40,566 nt of DNA, taken from a virus. The stretch covers positions 1-40,566 of the IMG/VR virus record IMGVR_UViG_3300043395_003236, one strand, 5' to 3'. Shown one piece after another: positions 1 through 7,044 of the stretch. The notes beneath the pieces are model-generated. The model was not told the DNA's origin. It saw only the letters and a program-made list of their open reading frames with translations, and ran no database searches. A program made the position numbers and the translations under genes. The stretch's first letter is position 1. Every line of letters begins with the position of its first letter.

Positions 1-156
1 GCTTACCGCGGGTCAGGCTGAGGGCTGGACCCTAAAAAAAATGGCGGGCGTGATACTACCGGCCTCGGAAAACTGAGCGATCGGGGTATGGGGTCAATCT
101 GACTGCCGGCATGGTGCTGGCGGCCGTCAACGAGGTTTCTGACATGGAGCAGCGGC
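1..156 (+). other. Left edge upstream of the first complete gene
   Basis: This stretch holds no complete gene. A frame open from the left edge stops at 33-35 and could be the C-terminus of an upstream gene, but about ten codons are too few to judge. An A-tract lies at 34-41. A Shine-Dalgarno-like GGAG at 146-149 serves the GTG at 157. No convincing promoter is visible. Confidence 0.4.
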
Positions 157-1503
157 GTGGCGAAGAAGAAGAAGGCAGACGAGGCAGCGGCCTCGGCGGC
201 AGTTGGTTCTGGCTCGGAGGGATTGCTTTTCCGGGATCGCGTGAAAGAACTGAGGCGGGTACGCGCGAGCGAACTCGTCCCGAATCCGAAGAACTACGCG
301 GTCCACTCCGACGAGCAAAAGGCGGCCCTCAGGGGTGCGATCGGAGAACTCGGTTTTGCCGGGGCCGAACTGGTGCGGGAGACCGCGGACGGCAGGCTGA
401 TGCTGATCGACGGGCATGCTCGCCGAGAGGTGGTGGGAGACGGCGTGATCCCGGTGCTCGTCCTGGACGTGACTGAAGAGGAGGCTGACAAGCTGCTGGC
501 GACGCTGGATCCGATCGCGGCGATGGCCGAGCGTGACTCAGTGAAGCTACAGGCCCTGCTGGCTGAGATCAGCGTGGAGGACGCGGGGCTGCAGGCGTTG
601 ATCGATGACATGCTGGCGGTATGCAACGAGGCCCTGGCCGAACTGGAGACGGGCGGCGGTGACGAACCTCTGGCGATGGTCGAGGACGACTGCCCACCGG
701 TGAAGCAGGGTGAACCGATCACGAAGTTCGGCGACCTCTATCGCCTCGGCGAACATTACCTGATGTGCGGTGATAGCCGGCGAGCCGACATGGTCAGCAA
801 ACTCTTCGGCGGGGTGAAGCCGTTCCTCATGGTCACGGACCCACCATACGGCGTCAACTATGATCCGCGGTGGAGGCTGGAGGCCGGCGTGAACAAGGCC
901 CACCAGACACGGGCTGAAGGGAAGGTCACGAACGACGACAACGCATCGTGGAAGGCGACGTGGGATTTGTTCCCCGGCATGGTTGCCTACGTCTGGCACG
1001 GTGCCCTGCACGCTGACGTGGTGGCCGGTGACCTGAAGGCCTCGGGCTTCACCATCCGGTCTCAGATCATCTGGGCGAAGCCTTCGCTCGTGATCGGCCG
1101 CGGAGCATATCACTGGCGGCATGAGCCATGCTGGTACGCATCACGCGGCACGGCGAAGTGGAACGGCGGCCGCAAGCAAAACACCGTCTGGGAGATCGCC
1201 AACATGCACCGGACTCAGGGGAAGGTCGACGACGGCAAGACCTTTCACGGTACCCAGAAGCCGGTCGAGTGCATGGGGCGGCCGATCACGAATCACGGAA
1301 CGGCCGAGGACGCGATCTATGATCCGTTCGGTGGATCCGGGACGACAATGATCGCGGCCGAGCAGCTTGGCCGGGTGTGTTACATGATGGAGATCGACCC
1401 AACTTACTGCGACCTGATCGTAGAGCGGTGGGAGAAGCTCACGACAAAGAAGGCGGTCCTGATTTCACAGGCGGAGGAGATTACCGATGGGACGGAGGAG
1501 TGA
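157..1503 (+). CDS. ParB-like domain fused to a beta-class DNA methyltransferase
   Basis: A 448-residue fusion. Residues about 25-135 look like a ParB/sulfiredoxin-type N-terminal domain, with the DGHARRE signature at 85-91. The rest is an amino-group DNA methyltransferase: the catalytic DPPYG is at 228-232 and the AdoMet-binding DPFGGSGTT near 389-397. This order (motif IV before motif I) is that of beta-class N4-cytosine/N6-adenine enzymes. It should methylate a specific sequence in phage DNA, probably for protection from host restriction; ParB-type domains on phage methylases may help recognise DNA. The start is GTG at 157, seven bases after GGAG, giving a lysine-rich N-terminus. It overlaps the next gene by 17 bp and leads the packaging operon. 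The fold is secure; target and base modified are unknown. Confidence 0.88.
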   Translation: MAKKKKADEAAASAAVGSGSEGLLFRDRVKELRRVRASELVPNPKNYAVHSDEQKAALRGAIGELGFAGAELVRETADGRLMLIDGHARREVVGDGVIPVLVLDVTEEEADKLLATLDPIAAMAERDSVKLQALLAEISVEDAGLQALIDDMLAVCNEALAELETGGGDEPLAMVEDDCPPVKQGEPITKFGDLYRLGEHYLMCGDSRRADMVSKLFGGVKPFLMVTDPPYGVNYDPRWRLEAGVNKAHQTRAEGKVTNDDNASWKATWDLFPGMVAYVWHGALHADVVAGDLKASGFTIRSQIIWAKPSLVIGRGAYHWRHEPCWYASRGTAKWNGGRKQNTVWEIANMHRTQGKVDDGKTFHGTQKPVECMGRPITNHGTAEDAIYDPFGGSGTTMIAAEQLGRVCYMMEIDPTYCDLIVERWEKLTTKKAVLISQAEEITDGTEE

Positions 1504-1801
1504 CGCGAGAATGCTGCAACGGGCCATCGAAGAGCGGTGGCCAATTCCTCAGGACATGAAAAAGGCCATGATCCTGATGCAGATGAAGGATGCCATCGAC
1601 AAGACGGCCTCCGCGCGTGAGCGACGGGCGGCTGCAAAAGTGGTCCTGGCGGCTGAGAGGCAGAACCAGTTGGATGAACTCGCCTCTCAGCCAACAACCC
1701 ACGTGCACGCGGTGATCCCGGTGCAGATCACGGAGCAAAATCTGGATGACGCCCGAGCAGCAATACTGCAGGAGTTTGATCGAGTCTGCGGCGACGGCTG
1801 A
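1487..1801 (+). CDS. Small hypothetical protein upstream of the small terminase
   Basis: A 104-residue, mostly helical, charged protein that I do not recognise. The central part is rich in Ala, Arg and Glu (about residues 35-65), compatible with a helical or coiled region, followed by a short beta-like stretch (HVHAVIPVQIT) and an acidic C-terminus. It overlaps the methyltransferase by 17 bp and the small terminase by 56 bp, so it belongs to the packaging operon. Genes here often encode DNA-binding or terminase-accessory proteins, but nothing in this sequence proves such a role. Confidence 0.6.
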   Translation: MGRRSDARMLQRAIEERWPIPQDMKKAMILMQMKDAIDKTASARERRAAAKVVLAAERQNQLDELASQPTTHVHAVIPVQITEQNLDDARAAILQEFDRVCGDG

Positions 1802-2366
1802 GGACCTGCAGGCGGCCCTCGAGTTGTTTAAGGAACTGAAGAGTCAGCCGGCCGCGGCCGTGAAGGCGACGGGGCCGGCTGACTGGTGTTTCCGGACACT
1901 CGGCGAGGTGGCGGCCTTCTTCGGCGTGGCAACGCAGACCGTGAAGCAGTGGCGAACTGAGACGCCGGCGATGCCCGGTGAGGAGGGACGCTATCCATGC
2001 AGGGAGATCGTGTTGTGGCGTGAGGCTCGCCTGCAGCGGAGCGACGCGATCGACGAGCGGCGGCAGCAGGAGATCGAACTCACGCGGATGAAGTTGGAAC
2101 GGGAACGCATGGACCTGGCCGAGCGGCGGGCAGAGGTCGTAGCACTGAACGACGTCGAGCGATGGGCCGGAGTGGCTCTCACCGAATGCCGGCAGGGCGT
2201 CATGCAACTGCCGGGGAAGATAGCGGCAACGATGGATCCGGCGATCCGTGAGGAAGTCAGAGCGGACGTGACGCGGCATTGCGAAGCGGTCCTCGAGGCG
2301 ACGTATCGCCGGCTGGATGCAGCCGAACTCGGAAAGGAGTGGGTGCCTGATGCTGACGACGTTTGA
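1746..2366 (+). CDS. Terminase small subunit, Nu1-like
   Basis: A 206-residue protein with the layout of lambda Nu1-type small terminases. A short helical N-terminus is followed by a winged-helix DNA-binding segment at about residues 48-95 (TLGEVAAFFGVATQTVKQW is the helix-turn-helix). Then come a long charged helix rich in Glu and Arg (about 95-135) and a C-terminal helical part that would contact the large subunit. In this family the small subunit recognises the packaging site and regulates the motor. It overlaps the large terminase gene by 17 bp. The start at 1746 leaves a 56 bp overlap with the preceding gene; the helix-turn-helix lies well downstream, so the call does not depend on it. 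Confidence 0.75.
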   Translation: MTPEQQYCRSLIESAATAEDLQAALELFKELKSQPAAAVKATGPADWCFRTLGEVAAFFGVATQTVKQWRTETPAMPGEEGRYPCREIVLWREARLQRSDAIDERRQQEIELTRMKLERERMDLAERRAEVVALNDVERWAGVALTECRQGVMQLPGKIAATMDPAIREEVRADVTRHCEAVLEATYRRLDAAELGKEWVPDADDV

Positions 2367-4269
2367 GCAACCGCCTCTCCTCAGGCTGAGGGCGACGAAG
2401 CTGATCAGGCCGCCTCGCCGGCTGACGGCACGGGAGTGGCTGCCGAAGCATGTGGTCATGCCCCTCGGTACCGAAACCTCCGGTCAGCCGTTTTCATTCG
2501 CTGACTTCCCACACGTCGCCGGCGTGGTGGATGCGTTCGATGATCCGTCGATCCGATCGATCGCAATGCAGTGGGCGAGCCGCCTCGGGAAGACAACCGT
2601 CTGTTTGGCACTCATGGCCTACGTCGCCGGCCTGTACCCTCGCAACATGATGCTGGCATCGCCATCGCTCGGTGCGGTCACGCGTGTCGTGAAGGGCCGA
2701 CTGTATCCAATCCTCGAATCAACGGACGGCGTTCGCCGGCAACTGGCGAACCCTGCCCACCGGTCGAACCTGCACGTCAAACTGGATCACTGCGCGATTT
2801 ACTGCGGCTGGTCGGGATCCGAGACAAGCCTGGCCGACGTCGGAGCCTTCTTCGGAGTGGCGAACGAGATCGACAAGTGGGTGAGCGTGAAAGAGGAGGG
2901 TGACTCACTCAGGCTGTTCATCAACCGTTTCAAAGGCTTCACGGATCACAAGATCCTTTTTGAAAGTACTCCGACCATCAAAGGCCGGAGCCGCATCGAG
3001 AAGCAGATGCACGCATCGAATCAGCATCGCCGGTTTGTGCCCTGCCCGTTCTGCGGTGAGTTCCAGGTGCTCGTCGCCGGCGTGGAGGGACGGCCGGGCG
3101 GCATCAAGTGGGAGCGGCTGCATGACGGTACCAGCGATCCGGATATCGCCTTCCAGACTGCTCACTACGAGTGTGCATATTGTGAGCAGCGGATCTTCAA
3201 CCATCATCGGCCGAAGATGCTTCGGGCCGGCCGGTGGGTTCCTGAGGGCTGCAGTCTGAACACGGCCGGCGAACTCGTCGGCACTGCTCGGCGGGCGGGC
3301 AGCGATGCGATCGGATTTGGTCCCCTCGCATCGTGGTACGCGCTGACGGAAACGTGGGGTCACTTCGCTCGGGCGTGGATCAACACGAAGGGAAACGCGA
3401 AGGACCGGCAGGACGTGACGAACGGCTATATTGGCGAGACGTGGGAACTCCGAAAATCGCGGGCCACATCGCAGGCCATCGGCAAACGCATCGCGACCGA
3501 TGTTCCGCGGGGCATCGTTCCTCATGGGCACACGTTCCTCACGCTGACGGTCGACCGGCAGGAGGGCGTTCAGGGCGAAGGCAGTTACGTGATCTGGACC
3601 GTGATGGCACATGGCGAGAATGAGCGGTCACACGTCGTTGACTTCGGCCGGCTGGATAACCTGCAGCAGGTTTGGAAGGGGCCAGCAGCCGCGACGTATC
3701 AGCATCAGGATTCTGGGCCCGGACTGCAGGTCGAAGCGATGGCGATCGACTCCGGCTACGACGCGAAAACCACCTATGACTTCTGCTGGGAGCATGACGG
3801 CGTTCTTCCGATCAAGGGTTCCAATAGCGACCTGCGCGGCAGACCGTATGACCTGAAGACGCTGGAGGACTCGAAGGTCGAGGGGGCTGACGGCCTCACG
3901 TTGTTCACGGTAGCGACTGACCTCTGGGAGTACGAACTCCAGGAGCGACTGGAGCGGCGGGAGGCTACCGATGAACTCGGGATCCTGACCATCTTTCAGG
4001 GGGCCGAGCGTGACGCGGAGTTCATGGAACAATTGTGCAACGCACAACTGAGTGAAAAGCGAGACCGGCGTGGGAACACTTCGACCTTGTGGGTGCGGAA
4101 GCGTGAGGATTTCCCGAACGACTTTCGTGACGTGATCCGCTATGGTTTGTGCCTGGCGGTGGCTTTCGTGGATAGTAACGGCGGGGTTCCTCAGCGCAAA
4201 CGCGTGGTTGTACCGGAGCGGCCCCTCGTGATCGTGAAGGGCAGGGAACTGCCGGAAAGGGAGAGATGA
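2350..4269 (+). CDS. Terminase large subunit, lambda gpA family
   Basis: A 639-residue packaging motor close in length to lambda gpA (641). The N-terminal ATPase has the family's deviant Walker A (WASRLGKTT, Lys81), followed by the YPRNMMLASPS region. Two CxxC pairs (CPFCGE and CAYCEQ) form the zinc-like element typical of gpA proteins. The C-terminal half contains DRQEG and AIDSGYD segments consistent with the nuclease that cuts concatemers. An in-frame ATG exists at 2317, but 2350 is preferred: it follows AAGGAG at suitable distance and overlaps the small-subunit stop. The protein docks on the portal and translocates DNA into the prohead using ATP. gpA-type terminases often make cohesive ends, so a cos site may exist nearby, but I could not identify one. 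Confidence 0.92.
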   Translation: MLTTFEQPPLLRLRATKLIRPPRRLTAREWLPKHVVMPLGTETSGQPFSFADFPHVAGVVDAFDDPSIRSIAMQWASRLGKTTVCLALMAYVAGLYPRNMMLASPSLGAVTRVVKGRLYPILESTDGVRRQLANPAHRSNLHVKLDHCAIYCGWSGSETSLADVGAFFGVANEIDKWVSVKEEGDSLRLFINRFKGFTDHKILFESTPTIKGRSRIEKQMHASNQHRRFVPCPFCGEFQVLVAGVEGRPGGIKWERLHDGTSDPDIAFQTAHYECAYCEQRIFNHHRPKMLRAGRWVPEGCSLNTAGELVGTARRAGSDAIGFGPLASWYALTETWGHFARAWINTKGNAKDRQDVTNGYIGETWELRKSRATSQAIGKRIATDVPRGIVPHGHTFLTLTVDRQEGVQGEGSYVIWTVMAHGENERSHVVDFGRLDNLQQVWKGPAAATYQHQDSGPGLQVEAMAIDSGYDAKTTYDFCWEHDGVLPIKGSNSDLRGRPYDLKTLEDSKVEGADGLTLFTVATDLWEYELQERLERREATDELGILTIFQGAERDAEFMEQLCNAQLSEKRDRRGNTSTLWVRKREDFPNDFRDVIRYGLCLAVAFVDSNGGVPQRKRVVVPERPLVIVKGRELPERER

Positions 4270-4270
4270 C

Positions 4271-4918
4271 ATGGCGGAGAAACACAAGAAGATTCAGCCG
4301 TTGTCCGGGCGGCCGCAGCCTCAGCCGGAGCAGCTGCTCGGGCGGCCGCATGAGCCGGGCGTGGGAGGCATGGAGCCAGTGGCGGCCGAGGCCGACAAAG
4401 TTCCGGCTGACCCTTTGCCAGTGGCTGAGGGTCCAACTTTGGTGGAACCTTTGCCAGTGGCCGACCGAGATTTACTCGCACTGCCGGCTGAGGATGCGGA
4501 GCCGGATCCGGAGCCGTTGTCGGTGAAAATGCAGCGGGTGATCGAGACGCTGCCGGCTGACGTTCAGGCGGCCTTCATGGCGGGCGGTGCGATCAATCCG
4601 CGGTTCCCCGGAAGTGTCGAGGACAAAGCGACGGCGGCGGCTGCACAGCCGGCCGCACAGGCTGAGGCACAGCCCGGTGAAGTGTTCCGGGATCCGAGCG
4701 GCCGGGAGATCAAACCGTACCGATACTGCCCGGTGTGTTGGGCGGGCAACCGCGGTTACGGCACCGTCCGGTCAACGTCGCAGACCAAAAGTTACCTAAA
4801 ATGCCAGAACGCCCTGACTGAACGGGGCTCCTGCGGTTTCTCATGGAGCGTTCAGTTCATCGAGGAAACCGTGGTCATTCACTCCAAGCGGCCTTTGCCT
4901 CCCGGTGAAACCCGGTGA
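4271..4918 (+). CDS. Proline-rich protein with C-terminal zinc ribbon
   Basis: A 215-residue protein in two unlike parts. Residues about 1-150 are low-complexity, rich in Pro, Ala and Glu, and probably disordered, with the pentapeptide ADPLPVA-type segment repeated near residues 50-70. The C-terminal ~60 residues hold a probable zinc ribbon (C153-x-x-C156, then C178 and C188) flanked by aromatic and beta-forming residues. It starts one base after the terminase stop with GGGAGA upstream, and ends just before a strong terminator, so it closes the packaging operon. A disordered tether with a nucleic-acid-binding ribbon would suit a packaging accessory, but that is inference. Confidence 0.62.
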   Translation: MAEKHKKIQPLSGRPQPQPEQLLGRPHEPGVGGMEPVAAEADKVPADPLPVAEGPTLVEPLPVADRDLLALPAEDAEPDPEPLSVKMQRVIETLPADVQAAFMAGGAINPRFPGSVEDKATAAAAQPAAQAEAQPGEVFRDPSGREIKPYRYCPVCWAGNRGYGTVRSTSQTKSYLKCQNALTERGSCGFSWSVQFIEETVVIHSKRPLPPGETR

Positions 4919-4952
4919 CACAGTGGCGGCCGGCACTTTGGGCAGGACTTGG

Positions 4953-4978
4953 AAAGCAGGCGTAAAGCCTGCTTTTTT
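4953..4978 (+). terminator. Rho-independent terminator after the packaging operon
   Basis: GCAGGC (4956-4961) and GCCTGC (4967-4972) form a perfect stem, extended by AAA/TTT, around a GTAAA loop, followed directly by a T-tract. It separates the terminase operon from the head genes. Confidence 0.85.
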
Positions 4979-5164
4979 CCTTTGCCCCCACAGCGGCCGC
5001 CTGACGGCCTCGCCCGGAAAAGGCTACGTTGACCGGGGCGAAACTTCCGAACGCGGCAGCGGGGCTGCATCGCAACCGTGGAGCGTGTTTTTTTTTGGTC
5101 GGGCCGGGATCATTAGCGAGATTGGTAATGTGCCGGGATGCGGCCGCGGGTAGAAACCCCGCCC
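4979..5164 (+). other. Intergenic region before the head operon
   Basis: The 246 bp between 4918 and 5165 carry the terminator above, a T9 run at 5088-5096 and a small hairpin (GCGGG/CCCGC, about 5145-5163) immediately before the connector start codon. A promoter for the head genes is expected here, but I could not match -35 and -10 boxes convincingly. No gene is supportable. Confidence 0.45.
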
Positions 5165-5377
5165 ATGAGCATGACCGCCTCAGAAGAACTCGAACTTGTG
5201 GACGCAGCTATCCAGAAATGCCTGGAGGCCCAGAATTACTCCGTGGCCGGTCGGGCGAAGGCGATGGCTCCGTACAAGGACCTGTGTGCGCGACGTGACC
5301 AATTGCTGCAGCAAATCAGCGAGGCGGAATTGGGCGGCGGCGGGATGGCTACCCTCGGACGGATCGTGAGAGACTGA
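5165..5377 (+). CDS. Head-tail connector, gpW-like
   Basis: A 70-residue, largely helical protein matching lambda gpW (68 residues) in size and in its place between large terminase and portal. gpW proteins join the head after DNA packaging and prepare the tail-attachment site. The sequence shows two amphipathic helices (about residues 3-20 and 24-50) and a short C-terminal tail. The start is uncertain: an in-frame ATG also occurs at 5138, and neither has a good Shine-Dalgarno. I chose 5165 because the extra N-terminal residues are unlike the rest. The stop overlaps the portal ATG (ATGA). Confidence 0.6.
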   Translation: MSMTASEELELVDAAIQKCLEAQNYSVAGRAKAMAPYKDLCARRDQLLQQISEAELGGGGMATLGRIVRD

Positions 5378-7044
5378 TGCTACGTGTTTTCGAACGAGCG
5401 ATTGCAGCGATCTCGCCGGCGTGGGCCTTGGCACGGGCTGAGGCACGGGCCTCACTCAGTCAGGTGGAAACCCTGCTCGGGACGCAGGACGGCTACAAGG
5501 CGGGCAAGAACGGCCGCCTGAACAAGCGAGCCGTGATGATGCGAGAGAACGACGTCCCGCGGGAAAACCTGCTCACCGTGAGAGCTCGGTCCTGGCAGGC
5601 CTTTCGGGATGACCCATATGTGCGAAAAGGTGTGCGGGCAATCTCGGCGAAGGTGATCGGTGCCGAGATGACCCTTTCCTCTCAGGCCGTGGCGGCTGAC
5701 GGCAGTCCTTTGACGGACTATCGACGGGCCGTGACGGAACTGTGGAAGGGGCTGCACACAGGTTTTGACTACCGCGGCATGCCCGGTCAGGGTGGGACAA
5801 CGCTCGCCGGCCTTCAGCGGCTGGCTCTTCAGCAGTGCATTCTGAGCGGCGGAGTTCTCTACCGCCTCCGAGTGATTGACCCGGCCGAGCAGGCCCGGAG
5901 GGAACTACCGGTGCCTCTGGTGCTGCAGTTGGTGGACATCAGCCGGCTGGCGGATTCCACAACGGACGGCGTTCAGGTCGCGCAGGGGAATGTGTTTTAC
6001 CGGGGCATCGAACTGACTCCGGAAGGGCAGCGGGTGCGTTACTGGCTGAAGGACTACGACAGCGAAGGCATCTTCCGACGCGTGGTACCGGTAAGCGCTT
6101 CCGAAATGAATCACCTGTTCTGGGAGGACGATGTCGAGCAGATGCAGGGCACCGGCTGGCTGGCGGCCTCACTGGATCCGGCTTCCTCAGTGTCGAACCT
6201 GACGAGCACCGTCCTGACGTCCCTCGAGATGCAGGCCTGTGTCGCGTTGGGAGTCAAACGCGGGGCCGGCAAGCGACGGGTCGGTGTGAACCCTCAGGGC
6301 ACGACGGCCGCGACGGCTGACTCTGACCTCCGCGACGTGAACGGCAACACTCTCACCGAGATGCGGCCGGGCATGATCATGGATCTGGGGCTCGACGGTG
6401 AGATGACCGCCTTCAGCCCGAACAGCAATTCGGCGAACCCGGAGGCCTTCGCCAATCACGTCCTTCGCGGCGTGGCGGCCGGGCTGCCGGCCGTGAAGTC
6501 TTCAACGCTGATCGGCGACTATAGAAACTCCTCCTTCAGCAGCGAGAAGTCAGCCGACAACGATATCTGGCCGGAAGTCGAGCAGCTGCAGGACTGGTTC
6601 GCCTCAGCCTTCATGCAGCCGATCTTTTCGACGGTCGTTCGTTTTGGGATCCTGACCGGAGCGCTCGCCGGCACCGTGACTCCGGACGAGTTTGTGGCAT
6701 CGCCGAAGCGATACCTTTCAGCGAAGTGGCAGGGGCCGGTTGCTCAATCGATCAATCCTGAGAAGGACGAGCAGGCGGCCGCGGCCCGGATGAAGAACGG
6801 CAAGAGTACTCCCCAGATGGAGTGCGCGAGGGCAAACGTGGACTACGACAAGGTCCTCGCCGGCTGGAAGCAGTTCATGGAAGACCTCGAGCGTCTCGGG
6901 CTTCCGAAGGAGGCGGCCCTGACAATGCTCGGCGTGACGATGCCGTCTCAGCCAGCAGGAACAGCGGCCGTTGATGAAGACACCTCGGCGGCCGATGACG
7001 CGGCGGCCGACAAATCAACAGCAGCAGCGGGAGCAGCGGCCTGA
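5377..7044 (+). CDS. Portal protein, lambda gpB family
   Basis: A 555-residue portal protein, close to lambda gpB in length (533). Portals form a twelve-subunit ring at one capsid vertex through which DNA enters and to which terminase and connectors bind. Family-like features are the N-terminal MLRENDVPRENLLTVRAR-like segment, the conserved Arg-rich and Asp-Pro motifs following it, the ISRLADSTTDG region, and the central SNLTSTVLTSLEMQACVA helix. The C-terminal ~40 residues are Ala/Asp-rich and probably disordered. The start overlaps the gpW stop, and its own stop overlaps the capsid-fusion start at 7044. Confidence 0.9.
   Translation: MLRVFERAIAAISPAWALARAEARASLSQVETLLGTQDGYKAGKNGRLNKRAVMMRENDVPRENLLTVRARSWQAFRDDPYVRKGVRAISAKVIGAEMTLSSQAVAADGSPLTDYRRAVTELWKGLHTGFDYRGMPGQGGTTLAGLQRLALQQCILSGGVLYRLRVIDPAEQARRELPVPLVLQLVDISRLADSTTDGVQVAQGNVFYRGIELTPEGQRVRYWLKDYDSEGIFRRVVPVSASEMNHLFWEDDVEQMQGTGWLAASLDPASSVSNLTSTVLTSLEMQACVALGVKRGAGKRRVGVNPQGTTAATADSDLRDVNGNTLTEMRPGMIMDLGLDGEMTAFSPNSNSANPEAFANHVLRGVAAGLPAVKSSTLIGDYRNSSFSSEKSADNDIWPEVEQLQDWFASAFMQPIFSTVVRFGILTGALAGTVTPDEFVASPKRYLSAKWQGPVAQSINPEKDEQAAAARMKNGKSTPQMECARANVDYDKVLAGWKQFMEDLERLGLPKEAALTMLGVTMPSQPAGTAAVDEDTSAADDAAADKSTAAAGAAA

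Noticed and set aside
1-156. cos or pac site near the terminase operon
   Set aside because: No repeat or dyad set recognisable as a packaging site was found; without related genomes it cannot be claimed.
1728-2459. Antisense open frame across the small terminase
   Set aside because: It overlaps the small terminase and the start of the large terminase, lacks motifs and has the composition of a mirror frame.
5088-5131. Promoter for the head operon
   Set aside because: Candidate boxes (TTGGTC, TAATGT) are too far apart or poorly matched; a promoter is expected but could not be supported.
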